NCBI RefSeq assembly: GCF_000016285.1
Contig: NC_011981.1
Span: 62,001-126,000, forward strand
Source: Allorhizobium ampelinum S4
GTDB lineage: Bacteria > Pseudomonadota > Alphaproteobacteria > Rhizobiales > Rhizobiaceae
Direction of reading: 5' to 3'
DNA length: 64,000 nt
Part shown: piece by piece, positions 17,843 to 26,929 of the stretch
Layout: every line of letters begins with the position of its first letter
Numbering within the stretch: position 1 is the first letter of the stretch
Translations under genes and position numbers: made by a program
Notes under the pieces: generated by a model
What the model was told of the DNA's origin: nothing
Database searches by the model: none
Seen by the model: only the letters and a program-made list of their open reading frames with translations

Positions 17843-18524
17843 CGATCTGGTTGTGCGCTATGGCGACATTCCTGCGCTGGCGGGGGTCAGTTTTGCCATG
17901 GATGAGGGAGAAACCCTTGCACTTGTCGGGGCCAATGGTGCCGGAAAATCAACCCTTCTCAAGGCGCTGTGCGGCCTTGTTGATCGTTGGGAGGGCGGAA
18001 TTTCGCTGGATGGCACAGTGATCAAGCCGGGGCAGGTGGAAAGCACCACGGCACGGGGCATTGCCCTTGTTCCTGAAGGCCGCCTGTTGTTCAACTCTCT
18101 GACCATAGAGGAAAATCTCAAGATCGGACAAACCGGCCGCCAAGGCCGCTGGAGTCTGGATGAGATCTACGCACTCTTCCCGATCCTGCATGAGCGACGG
18201 CGGCAAAATCCGGGTCATCTTTCGGGAGGGCAACAGCAGATGGTGGCCATCGGCCGTGCCCTCGCATCCAATCCGCGCCTTTTGCTCTGCGATGAAATCT
18301 CCCTCGGCCTGTCTCCCAAAGTGACTGAGGATGTGTATGCGGCTCTCGCATCCATTCGCGCCTCCGGCGTGTCCTTGTTGATTGTCGATCAGGACATTGC
18401 GCGCGTGTGTTCACGCGCAGACCGGGTGGTCTGCATGCTGAAAGGCCGCGTGAGCCATATTAGCCCGGCAGCGGGTGTGACCGCCCATACGCTGAGAGAT
18501 GCCTATTTCGGAGCGGCCCAATGA
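17820..18524 (+). CDS. LivF-type ABC transporter ATP-binding protein
   Basis: ATPase of about 234 residues with Walker A GANGAGKST, a canonical signature HLSGGQQQMVAIGRAL, Walker B LLLCDEISLGLSP and the Q-loop region LVPEGRLLFNSLTIEENL typical of LivF. The start ATG at 17820 lies inside the preceding gene; the stop overlaps the permease start (ATGA). It provides ATP hydrolysis for the importer together with the LivG-like subunit. Confidence 0.92.
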   Translation: MAPLLTFDDLVVRYGDIPALAGVSFAMDEGETLALVGANGAGKSTLLKALCGLVDRWEGGISLDGTVIKPGQVESTTARGIALVPEGRLLFNSLTIEENLKIGQTGRQGRWSLDEIYALFPILHERRRQNPGHLSGGQQQMVAIGRALASNPRLLLCDEISLGLSPKVTEDVYAALASIRASGVSLLIVDQDIARVCSRADRVVCMLKGRVSHISPAAGVTAHTLRDAYFGAAQ

Positions 18525-19390
18525 CCCTGTCGGATATGCTGGAATTGTTAATACAGGGTTTGACGCTGGGTGGTCTCTATGGCCTCGTGGGTGCTGGCCT
18601 TGCCTTGAACTTTGGCGTGCTGAAGGTGGTTAATCTCGTTCATGGCGAGTTGATTACCTGTGGTGGTTTTATCGCAGCCTTTTGCTTGTCCATGGTGCCC
18701 AATATGCCTTTTCCGCTCATTCTGGTGCTGGCGATGGCTGGCACAGCACTGGTGGGGGCGGGCCTTCAGGCGCTTGTTGTCGAGCGGGCCATGACAACGC
18801 GCGATCCCATGGTGACTATGCTTGTCACCTTCGGACTGGGCATTGTTGCACGCAATGTGATGGTCGAGCTTTTCGGCGCGGACCTGCGGGGACTTGATGT
18901 GGGCGGTCTCAGCCATGCCCGCCTCCAGATCGGTACGGTTTCCGTGGGCGTTTTGCCCTTGATGACCTTTGCCTTCGCTCTGGCGGCCTTTGCGGTACTG
19001 CATGTTCTGGTCAACATGACGGCCTTTGGACGCGCGGTGCGCGCCACATCGGATCGGCCCGACATTGCAAGGTTGATGGGGGTTCGGGTGCGAACACTCC
19101 ACATCAAAGTCGCGGCCCTTGCCGCCGCGCTGGCCGCGTTGGCGGGGATGTTGCTGGCGATGCGGGCGTCAATCTCGCCCTATTCCGGGGTTGAACGTTT
19201 GATCGTGGCCTTCGAGGTGGTGGTGCTCGGCGGGGTCGGGTCTATTCGTGGAGCGCTGATCGCCGGTCTTGTGCTTGGAACTGCACAGGTTGTTACCGCC
19301 CGTTTCGATGGCAACGCGGGCCTGCTTTATGTCCACCTGACGTTTCTTGCAGGTCTTGGTCTGCGTGCTTTCCGGGGGAAACTCTCATGA
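18521..19390 (+). CDS. LivH-type ABC transporter permease
   Basis: Inner-membrane permease of 289 residues with about eight hydrophobic segments. LivH hallmarks: LTLGGLYGLVGAGLALNFGV at the N-terminus, the VNLVHGEL motif, and the EAA-like loop ATSDRPDIARLMGVRVRTLH. It overlaps both neighbours by four bases in the operon. It forms the translocation pore with the LivM-type subunit. Confidence 0.93.
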   Translation: MTLSDMLELLIQGLTLGGLYGLVGAGLALNFGVLKVVNLVHGELITCGGFIAAFCLSMVPNMPFPLILVLAMAGTALVGAGLQALVVERAMTTRDPMVTMLVTFGLGIVARNVMVELFGADLRGLDVGGLSHARLQIGTVSVGVLPLMTFAFALAAFAVLHVLVNMTAFGRAVRATSDRPDIARLMGVRVRTLHIKVAALAAALAALAGMLLAMRASISPYSGVERLIVAFEVVVLGGVGSIRGALIAGLVLGTAQVVTARFDGNAGLLYVHLTFLAGLGLRAFRGKLS

Positions 19391-20346
19391 AACTGCTTGT
19401 TCAGAGCATGGCTCTGGTTGCCGTTATCGGTTCGGTCGCTTTTTTCGCCAGCGGATATATCGATCCCGGATTGCTCTATCTGCTCTCTGAGGCCCTGCTT
19501 TTGCTGTTCATGGCGCAGATGTGGAACCTCCTTGCCGGATATGGCGGCATGGTCTCGATGGGTCATCAGGCGTTTGTCGGGCTTGGAGCCTATCTGTTTT
19601 TCGCCTTGGCCAATTTTGGCGTTTTGCCAGTGGGCGCTGCCTTGCCGGTGGCCGCCCTTGCTGTAGGGCTGATGGCCCTGCCTTTAGGCCTGCTGCTCTT
19701 TCGGCTGCGCAACGCCTATTTCTCGGTGGCGATCTGGGTTGTGGCCGAAATTCTTGTCATCCTGTTCAGCAAATTTAGTGCGCTGGGCGGAACGGGGGGC
19801 ATGACACTGCGCCCCGACGGGGGCAATCTTGACCTGCCGCTTGAGCAATATGTCTTTGCCATTGCGCTGTTTAGCTGCGTGGGCTTCACGCTGGCCATGC
19901 GCTGGGTGCTGGCCAGACCGACAGGCCTTGCCATTCTGGCGGTGCGCGATAACGAGGATGCGGCACAGGCCGCTGGCGTGAATGTGCAAAAACTCCATCT
20001 GGCCCTGTTTGCCATCTCGGCGGCGGGCTGTGCCTGGGCGGGCAGCCTTTACTACGCCAATGTTCTTTATCTGACACCCACGGATGCCTTTCAGATCAAC
20101 TGGGTGATCGGAATGATGTTCATTGCCGTGGTCGGCGGAATTGGAACTCTCACAGGGCCTGTGATTGGCACGGTGATTTTCATCGGCTTGCGCGAGTTTC
20201 TCACCAGTTTCGGCTTCTCCGGCAGCATCTATTGGATTGTCATGGGGCTGATTGTGATTGTCACCCTTGTTTATGCACCGCGTGGCCTTTGGCCTGCGCT
20301 GCACTCTCTCTTCAGACGAATGAGCATTGAAAGGAAATCCGCATGA
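19387..20346 (+). CDS. LivM-type ABC transporter permease
   Basis: Inner-membrane permease of 319 residues. Typical LivM features: NLLAGYGGMVSMGHQAFVGLGAY, the RLRNAYFSVAIWVVAE segment, and the cytoplasmic loop AVRDNEDAAQAAGVNVQKLHL, followed by GGIGTLTGPVIGTVIF. It overlaps the amidase start by four bases, tying the enzyme to this importer. Confidence 0.93.
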   Translation: MKLLVQSMALVAVIGSVAFFASGYIDPGLLYLLSEALLLLFMAQMWNLLAGYGGMVSMGHQAFVGLGAYLFFALANFGVLPVGAALPVAALAVGLMALPLGLLLFRLRNAYFSVAIWVVAEILVILFSKFSALGGTGGMTLRPDGGNLDLPLEQYVFAIALFSCVGFTLAMRWVLARPTGLAILAVRDNEDAAQAAGVNVQKLHLALFAISAAGCAWAGSLYYANVLYLTPTDAFQINWVIGMMFIAVVGGIGTLTGPVIGTVIFIGLREFLTSFGFSGSIYWIVMGLIVIVTLVYAPRGLWPALHSLFRRMSIERKSA

Positions 20347-21800
20347 ATGCGTCGAACGATCCCACAAAATGGACGGCATCGGAGGCCAGTCTTGCCCTTG
20401 CCGCTAAACAGATCGGCGCTGTGGAGCTTCTGGATGCCTATCTTGCCCGACAGGCCGCTCTGGATGGTGAGATAAACGCCGTTTGTGCGCTCAATCCAGA
20501 CCTCGCCCGCACGGTTGCGCAGCAGGTCGATGCGGATCGCATTGCAGGAAAAAGCCTGCCAATTTTGGCAGGCCTGCCGATGACCATCAAGGATTGCTTC
20601 GACGTGGTGGGTTTGCCGACCACGGCGGGCATTCCGGACATGGCATCCTACCGACCGCAGACCGATGCGGATGCTGTTGCAAATCTTAGGCGTGCTGGTG
20701 CCGTGTTTTATGGCAAGACCAATACGCCGCTCGCGGCTGCCGACCATCAAACCTATAATCCGCTGTTTGGATTGACCCGCAATCCCCATGATCTCTCCAA
20801 AACCGTTGGAGGCTCCTCAGGCGGCGCGGCAGCCGCATTGGCGGCAGGCTTTACCGCGCTTGAACTTGGGTCCGACATTGGCGGCTCCATTCGCATTCCA
20901 AGCCATTATTGCGGCGTATATGGCCACAAATCCTCATGGGATACTGTATCCATGCGCGGGCATATGCCACCACCGCCCGGTCATCTGGCGAAAAACCCCT
21001 TGCTGGTCGCAGGCCCGATGGCGCGCTCGGCACAGGATCTTTCTGTGGCGTTCGAGATTTTGTCATCCGATTGCAATCGCATTTTAAAACCTGCGCGACA
21101 CAGCGCATTGGCGGATTTTCGCTTTGGCGTCTGGGTCGATGACAATCCTGTCGATCCCGTCTATGCATCGGCAATTCTGGATTTTGCCGAAAGTTTGCGC
21201 AAACAGGGCGCGAAAGTCGTCGAAATACCCGGCGGTCCCAGTGGCGCTGATAGGCTGTTCGATACCTATATCAAGATGCTGTTTGCCACGATTGGCAGTG
21301 AACTGGATGACGATGAAATCGCGCGCTACACACAGGCTGGCAACGACCCGGCAACAGGCGAATTTGGCCCACTTCTCGCAGGCGCTGTTGTTGAAAGCCA
21401 TCGCAAATTTGTGGAACAGGCGCAAATGCAGGCCCGCTTTCAATCGGTCTGGGCCAAGCAGTTTGAGACGCTCGACGTTCTTCTTTGCCCGGTTTCAATG
21501 GGCACGGCCTTCCCCCACGATTGCGACGATGGCCATGGCCCTGTGCCGCAGATGAAAAGAACAATTCAGATTGGCAACATAAGCCAGCCTTATCTCGACA
21601 ATTTGCGTTGGCCCGGCATTGCCACACTTTTGCATCTGCCAGCCACGGTCCGCCCGTTGCCCCATCCGGTCAACGGCATGCCTGCTGGCGTGCAGATCAT
21701 TGGCCCTTATCTGGAGGACCGCACCACGCTGACATTCGCAAAGCTGTGCGATGAGGCCTTTGGCAGATCAGAAATGCCGCTCCTGCCGCGCAAATCATAA
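20343..21800 (+). CDS. Amidase (amidase signature family)
   Basis: Hydrolase of 485 residues with the Ser-cisSer-Lys triad: Lys83 in GLPMTIKDCFDV, Ser158 in TVGGSSGGAAAAL and Ser182 in SDIGGSIRIPSHYCGV. It hydrolyses an amide to an acid and ammonia (or an amine). The absence of a signal peptide implies a cytoplasmic enzyme. Its start overlaps the LivM-type permease stop, so it almost certainly acts on the compound imported by this transporter. The family is broad and the substrate cannot be assigned; acetamide/formamide-like or aryl amides are possibilities. Confidence 0.92.
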   Translation: MNASNDPTKWTASEASLALAAKQIGAVELLDAYLARQAALDGEINAVCALNPDLARTVAQQVDADRIAGKSLPILAGLPMTIKDCFDVVGLPTTAGIPDMASYRPQTDADAVANLRRAGAVFYGKTNTPLAAADHQTYNPLFGLTRNPHDLSKTVGGSSGGAAAALAAGFTALELGSDIGGSIRIPSHYCGVYGHKSSWDTVSMRGHMPPPPGHLAKNPLLVAGPMARSAQDLSVAFEILSSDCNRILKPARHSALADFRFGVWVDDNPVDPVYASAILDFAESLRKQGAKVVEIPGGPSGADRLFDTYIKMLFATIGSELDDDEIARYTQAGNDPATGEFGPLLAGAVVESHRKFVEQAQMQARFQSVWAKQFETLDVLLCPVSMGTAFPHDCDDGHGPVPQMKRTIQIGNISQPYLDNLRWPGIATLLHLPATVRPLPHPVNGMPAGVQIIGPYLEDRTTLTFAKLCDEAFGRSEMPLLPRKS

Positions 21801-21815
21801 CAGTTCATTCTTCTA

Positions 21816-22664
21816 GGCCGCACACTCATAAACCGGGTTTGCAAATCGGCCTGATTTTGATTCACTGAGGCCTTGATTTGGAGGCCTCTCATGACCCGTC
21901 GCCGGTTTGATCTCACCGATTTCGAATGGACTGTCATCCAGCCCTTGTTGCCCAACAAGCCGCGTGGGGTGCCACGGGTTGACGATCGGCGGGTGATCAA
22001 CGGCATCTTGTGGCGGTTTCGGACAGGTTCACCCTGGGCAGACGTTCCTGATCGATATGGTCCATATACAACCTGCTACAACCGGTTCGTGCGATGGCGA
22101 AAGGCGGGTGTCTGGGATCATGTTCTGGGCGAGATTTCCAAGGCTTTCGACGGCGATATCGTTATGATCGACAGCTCCTGTGTCCGTGTTCATCAACATG
22201 CGGCCACGGGAAAAAGGGGGATCAACACGATGGCTGCATGGGACGTTCCCGTGGCGGCTTGACCACCAAAATCCACGCCGTTGTCGACGCCGATGGCCGA
22301 CCGATCCGTCTCGCACTCACAGCCGGTCAAGCCCATGATGGTCGCATGGCAGAACCATTGTTACAGACAATCTCCAAGGGTGCGATCCTGCTGGCGGACA
22401 AGGCCTACGATACCAACGCGATCAGAGCATTTGCAAAGCAAAGGCAGGCATGGGCCAATATTCCTGCCAAGAGCAATCGGAAGGGAAGCTTCCCTTTCAG
22501 CCAATGGGTTTACCGACAGCGCAATCTCGTTGAGCGTTTCTTCAGCAAACTCAAACAGTTCAGAGGCATCGCAACCCGTTACGACAAAGACCCATTGAAC
22601 TTTCTCGCCGCTGTCAAATTGGCAGCAGCAAGAATTTGGATCAGATCGTTATGAGTCTACGGCC
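21816..22664 (+). mobile_element. IS5 family (IS427 group) insertion sequence
   Basis: About 849 bp with imperfect terminal repeats GGCCGCACACTCATAA (21816) and GGCCGTAGACTCATAA (other strand, ending at 22664), flanked on both sides by TA, consistent with the short target duplications of the IS427 group. It contains two overlapping frames encoding one transposase. It is inserted between the amidase gene and the DUF3237 gene, splitting what was probably one operon. Confidence 0.85.
21891..22654 (+). CDS. IS5 family transposase expressed by -1 frameshift
   Basis: Two overlapping reading frames. The first begins with MTRRRFDLTDFEWTVIQPLL and carries the first catalytic Asp in GDIVMIDSSCVRVHQ; it continues to about 22262. 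The second, in the -1 frame, carries RGGLTTKIHAVVDADGRPI, LADKAYD (second Asp) and RNLVERFFSKLKQFR (catalytic Glu) to 22654. The switch falls at an A-run/G-run (about 22208-22218, AAAAAGGGGG), the usual slippery site of IS427-group elements. All catalytic residues are present, so it may be functional. Confidence 0.88.
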
Positions 22665-22738
22665 TAAAAGATGCTGGCGATGATCCACAACGAATGATCA
22701 CCCGGGCTCCAATCTCTGCAACCAAAAGGCCGATCCCT

Positions 22739-23212
22739 ATGGACACTTCTTTTGCTTTCGATCAGCTGCGTCTTTTGCCGGTCTGGGAGGCCAGCGTGCT
22801 TCTTGAACCCACGCAGGTGCGCGGCCCCGGACCTCTGGGAGTCCGCAATATCGTGCCCATTGTCGGCGGAGATTTTGAGGGCGTGATCGCGCCAGAGACA
22901 GACAGCCCCCGCCGCTTCTGCGGCACCATTCAGCCCGGTGGTTTTGATTTACAGCGAGAGCGGGCCGACGGCATGCTGGAGCTGGAAGCGATTTACCACA
23001 TGCTGACGGACGACCATGTTTCCATCGAAATTCGCAATTATGCGCTGCTGGAACCGAAGCTGGACGGGTCTATCGGCTATTCACGCTGCCGCATCTTCGT
23101 CGATGCCCCCGATGGGGATTATGCATGGCTCAATCGGCGAATCTTTACCGGCTCTGTCGAAGTCATCCGCCCCCAAAAGCAGGTCTTGATCCGATCCTTC
23201 ACGGTCGTCTAG
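22739..23212 (+). CDS. DUF3237 domain-containing protein
   Basis: About 157 residues, of unknown biochemical function. DUF3237 proteins are small beta-barrel proteins often found beside amidases, nitrilases and aromatic/amide catabolism genes. Recognisable segments: VRNIVPIVGGDFEGVIAPE near the N-terminus, ADGMLELEAIYHMLTDD, and YAWLNRRIFTGSVEV at the C-terminus. The ATG at 22739 is chosen as the start of the conserved domain. It lies after the IS5-family insertion in the same orientation as the ABC/amidase operon and was probably its last gene; expression may now depend on the IS. Confidence 0.8.
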   Translation: MDTSFAFDQLRLLPVWEASVLLEPTQVRGPGPLGVRNIVPIVGGDFEGVIAPETDSPRRFCGTIQPGGFDLQRERADGMLELEAIYHMLTDDHVSIEIRNYALLEPKLDGSIGYSRCRIFVDAPDGDYAWLNRRIFTGSVEVIRPQKQVLIRSFTVV

Positions 23213-23284
23213 CGATTCCAGCGGCGTACGCTCTCCTTCAGGCTGCGAAAATGGCCAACGCGGAGAACGCCCCCTGAATGCGGC

Positions 23285-23495
23285 TTGGGTAAGCGGGTAA
23301 CGCAAGTACCAGGCAACTGCCTGTACAATAAGCCAAGCCTCGAAATGCCTGCCTTTGAAATCATCTTTCGACTGGCGCTTCAGCTTCTCGGCAATGGTAT
23401 TCAGAATCATGGCTCGCTCCGCAACTTTCGGAGCGGCAAATTCCATACCTATGGTCAACATGCGGTTAAGCCCGAAAATTTGCGACAAGCCCGGC
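23285..23495 (-). mobile_element. IS6 element remnant (5' end)
   Basis: The minus strand reads from a terminal repeat GGGCTTGTCGCAAATTTTCG (complement near 23475-23495) into the transposase start (AEKLKRQSKDDFKGRHFEAW, LIVQAVAWYLRYPL). Homology stops at about 23290, where the expected SYRDLEEMF is replaced by unrelated sequence. Only about 60 codons remain, so this is an inert relic. Confidence 0.85.
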
Positions 23496-23514
23496 TATGT
23501 ATTTTCGGCTTCAA

Positions 23515-24114
23515 TTAGCGAATAGCAAAACTTGCCACGAATACTAGGCAAATTGCCGAGGCATACTTAAACAGCACGTTGTTTGCGCCAGATTGCCTTA
23601 AGAAGTATTGTCGTGTATATCCTGAAGTCAGAACCAACGAAATATCAAACAAAAACGCGATTATAACGAAAGTAACCGCAAGAAAGCTGGTTTGCACGAA
23701 ATAACCTTGGCTTGGATCAATAAACGTCGGGAGGAACGCCGCAAAGAAAAGTGTGACCTTGGGATTCAGCAATGACACGATGACGCCTTGGCGAAAGAAT
23801 TTTGTCTGGTCGGAGTCAATTTGTGTTGCCGATGATGCACCAGGGGAGACGGCCTTATATGCAAGAAATAACAAATAGGCTGCGCCCAAATATTTCACGA
23901 CGGTCAACGACGCAGGAATTGTCTTGAATATCAATGAAAGCCCCACAGCGGACGCAAGCGCATTCGCCAATGCGCCGACAGCGATACCTGATGCTGATAA
24001 GAAGCCTGCGCGGAAGCCACCTTCGACGGTTCGGGACAGAATGTAGATAAGCGCTGGTCCTGGAATGGCGATGATGGCGAGGCACGCACCTACGTATATC
24101 CAAAGGTTTGTCAT
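23515..24114 (-). CDS. LysE/RhtB family exporter
   Basis: Inner-membrane exporter of 199 residues with about six hydrophobic segments. The family motif PGPALIYILSRTVEGGFRAG (about residues 18-37) and the NPKVTLFFAAFLPTFIDP segment are diagnostic. Such proteins export amino acids or amino-acid-like compounds. It lies four bases after the asparaginase-like gene on the same strand, forming a minus-strand operon with it and the AsnRS-like gene. A second LysE-type gene lies in the plus-strand half of the cluster, which suggests that the cluster makes or detoxifies an amino-acid-like product. Confidence 0.9.
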   Translation of the reverse strand: MTNLWIYVGACLAIIAIPGPALIYILSRTVEGGFRAGFLSASGIAVGALANALASAVGLSLIFKTIPASLTVVKYLGAAYLLFLAYKAVSPGASSATQIDSDQTKFFRQGVIVSLLNPKVTLFFAAFLPTFIDPSQGYFVQTSFLAVTFVIIAFLFDISLVLTSGYTRQYFLRQSGANNVLFKYASAICLVFVASFAIR

Positions 24115-24118
24115 AGAG

Positions 24119-24688
24119 TTAGCTTTTCCGAGGTTCTAAAGTGGATTCAAAAGAGAGAACGTTTGATGCAATGATGAATTGCAGGTGACTCGCAAAATCG
24201 TGCATCAAAGTGGCCCTGGAAGGAACGTATTGCTTGATGGCTATGATGACGGCGAAGTAAAGGTGCTCGTCGCGAGCTGCTTGCGACATCTTCACGAGGA
24301 TTGTGACCGGTGGTTCGCCTTTTTTGCCCGTGGCATGAAGGAAAAGCAGCCCATCAGCACCTTCTTTAGCAAACAGCCGCCCTTTGCCAAATTGAAGGAT
24401 TGTCGTATCAACGCGGTTACTTCCACCAATCAAAATGGGATTTGCCGTCCACAACTCCTTGATCGCTTCCATCGCACTAGCATTTGAATTGGAAAGAGCA
24501 TTCCAAAGCCGCGCATGCTGGTGCATCGGCGCAACCCAACAAGGCATGCCGCAACTATCATTTACCCAATATCCATCATCGCCAGCGAGTTCAGAAAGCC
24601 ACGCGCGTAGAGCTCTATGCTTGATAGATGAAACCAGAGTATCAATTTGATGATATTCTTTTGAATCAAGTGTGTAGCGATCAAACAT
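24119..24688 (-). CDS. Half-length asparaginase II-like protein
   Basis: About 189 residues that match the C-terminal part of the asparaginase II family (PF06089-like; usually about 330 residues). The recognisable blocks are NDSCGMPCWVAPMHQHARLW, ELWTANPILIGGSNRVDTTI and the KGRLFAKEGADGLLF stretch. The N-terminal half of the family is absent, yet the gene has its own ATG only 17 bases after the AsnRS-like gene, so it may be a genuine short form rather than a fragment. The biochemical activity is uncertain. Context (AsnRS-like ligase, LysE exporters) points to an asparagine-like metabolite. Confidence 0.65.
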   Translation of the reverse strand: MFDRYTLDSKEYHQIDTLVSSIKHRALRAWLSELAGDDGYWVNDSCGMPCWVAPMHQHARLWNALSNSNASAMEAIKELWTANPILIGGSNRVDTTILQFGKGRLFAKEGADGLLFLHATGKKGEPPVTILVKMSQAARDEHLYFAVIIAIKQYVPSRATLMHDFASHLQFIIASNVLSFESTLEPRKS

Positions 24689-24705
24689 ATATGTTTCGAG
24701 CCTGT

Positions 24706-25791
24706 TTACTTGACGCCGGAGATTTTACGGTTTGGTCCATGATCGTGCGGCTGTACAAAGCCTAGGACAGTGCGGGACCCCGAAATGAAGCGAAGCAACC
24801 GCTCAAAGCCGATACCAAATCCAGCCGTTTGAATTTTGCGGGTACGTTTCCACTCAGCGTGACCGTGAGTGAGAGTGCCTTCTGGTTCACCAAGATTGCC
24901 GACTGACTGCGCCAGTATTGCATCACCAGTTTTAGGACGAACGCCGCCCGTAGAGATCTCGCCGTAACCGAACGGCAACATCAGATCGTAGGTATCATAG
25001 TTGCCCTCAGCATTCTCGTGGTAGACAGCATCGCGTACACCCTTCGGGTAGTTGTGAATCCAGAATGGACGGTCAAATAGCCTGCTAAGCGCTTGATCTT
25101 CCTCAAAGGTGAGGTCTGTCTGGCGGGTTGGGTCAGCATCGACCATCTTGAGCGCTTCAGCAAAGGTTATCCGGGGATAATTGCCGAGCATCATTGCTTG
25201 TATGTGTTTTTCAGCGTCTGCTGTATTCAGATCGATAAGGGACTTTGCTTTATTAAGAAGACGGCTTGCAACACCTACCAGAAGCTTTTCGGCAATTCCG
25301 AACACAACTTCCATCGACTCAGTTTTTAATTCGACTTCGATCTGAAAAAAGTATTTAAGTGCTTTCGCGATTGCGCTTCACCGTCTTGCAGAAGACGCAT
25401 ACACGGTGCGAGGCAATATACCATATCCAGATATTCAGTCGCTTGTTGCTTTTCAAAGTTATGACTAACTGGCAGGTAATAAGCCTCTTTGCCCGTTACC
25501 GATACTTGATGCTCGACATTCGCTTGAAATGAGATTTTTTACCTCTGGGCGGAAACGATCACCAATAACTGCATAGGAATGAAAAGCACCTGGCTCAAGC
25601 TCACTAGACAAAATGGCAGGAACGATTTCATTGAAATTGAGCTCGTCCATTGTCGAGCGAACCGCCGATAGAACAATGGTCGTCCATTGGTATGTCTGAT
25701 TATCCGTAAACCGTCTCTTTTGCTCAATCATTGGCAGGATAGCTCCCGATAATAGGTTGTTAAAATAAATCGACGCCCTGATAAGATGCAA
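24706..25791 (-). pseudogene. AsnRS-like / asparagine synthetase-like gene with two frameshifts
   Basis: Conceptual product of about 360 residues, similar to the catalytic core of class II asparaginyl-tRNA synthetases but lacking the anticodon-binding domain, like the AsnRS-derived asparagine synthetases. Segments in order: TIVLSAVRSTMDELNFNEIV (frame 1), then EHQVSVTGKEAYYLPVSHNF and RKHLNTFF (frame 2), then IEVELKTES and motif 3 in QTAGFGIGFERLLRFISGSR (frame 3). Frame changes are needed near 25510-25530 and at a T-run near 25345-25355. It is either decaying or carries sequencing errors. It heads the minus-strand group with the asparaginase-like and LysE genes. Confidence 0.7.
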
Positions 25792-25879
25792 TCTTTAAAG
25801 TTGTCAAGCAACATAAAGCTCGAAAAGGTGTGCTTGCGTAGATTGAATAGATTTTGCTCAAAATCAGAATACAAGCAAG

Positions 25880-26755
25880 AGTTGCCACGGGCGCTGGTGC
25901 ATCGGTCGTAGTGTGACTGGATTTCGGTCTTCGATGATGCGGCTATGCGGTAGCTTTTCTACACCGACGGATTTCGAGTGCGCGCAGGCCAGCATGCGAT
26001 TGCGGACGGTCTCGTTGACTGGGGGGATCGTCGTGCTGGCGTTCCACCGCATTGGCGGGCAGCGGGATAACCACAGCAGCATCGGCGCTGTGGCTTGGGA
26101 CGGTGTCGTAGTTCGTCTCACCGTCATAGGCTCCATCAGCCGTGAACTGCCAGATCGGCATATCGATCTGCTCGAGTAGCGGCCCCACCTGCGAACCGTC
26201 GCCGACCTCTTGATTGTTCATGACGTGTGCGATGATGTCGCCAGTGTTGGCATCCAGCGCCAGGTGCAGTTTGCGCCAACCCCTGCGGAATTTGGCACCG
26301 TGCTTTTCCTCCAGCCACTGCCCCGCGCCGTAGACCTACAAACCTGTGCTATCGATCACGAGGCGGACAGGCTCTTTTGAGGGATGCGATCATCGTACTT
26401 CTTATCCGGCGCGCGCGGCTTGCTGCCACGACGGCTCAGGATCGTGTGATCGGGAACGGCGAGATCAAGGCTGATCAACTTCAGCACAGAGGTAACCAAG
26501 TCCTCCGTATGACGCAGACGCAGGCCGAACACCAACCCCAGCGTCAGAGCGGTCTCGATCGCCAGATCTGAATAGTGCGGCTGGCCACCACGCGTCCTGC
26601 GCTTCGGTGCCTCCCAGCACGATAAGGCATCCGGCGTCATTCAGAGCGTCAGACTTCCGCACCGACGAAGGCCTGCCTCGTACTCAGGCCAGTTCGTCAA
26701 CTTGAACTTCACCTAGTTGATATGATAGCGGCGAGAGGCATTGTGTTTGAAGGGC
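25880..26755 (-). mobile_element. IS5 family (IS903-like) element remnant with internal deletion
   Basis: The minus strand contains broken pieces of a transposase closely related to the copy at 33183-34225: the N-terminal TRGGQPHYSDLAIETALTLG block (26356-26640), then DMPIWQFTADGAYDGETNYD and PSHSADAAVVIPLPANAVER (25943-26221), then directly NRMLACAHSKSV, so most of the region before the C-terminus is deleted. Several frame changes are needed. The left end GGGCGCTGGTGCATCGG near 25880 resembles the terminal repeat of the other copy. It sits between the two halves of the phosphoramidate/asparagine-like cluster. Confidence 0.8.
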
Positions 26756-26929
26756 ATCGTGCTGGAGACCAGCTATCGGGCGGGCCCAGCATCTATGATA
26801 CCGCGTTTAACATTCATCCATGCACCAACTCCACCTTTTGGCTATTTTTTTATGTTTACAACTTGCAGGATGATTCGATCCATATTATGTGACATTTTTA
26901 TGACAAAGCATTTATTTAGAGTTGCATAG

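Noticed and set aside
23081..23488. Open frame of 135 codons on the minus strand overlapping DUF3237
   Set aside because: Only the first 60 or so codons are an IS6 transposase relic; the remainder is read-through antisense to the DUF3237 gene, so it is not an independent gene.
24706..25314. Functional asparaginyl-tRNA synthetase
   Set aside because: There is no anticodon-binding domain, and two frame changes are needed to join the catalytic core, so a role as housekeeping AsnRS is excluded.
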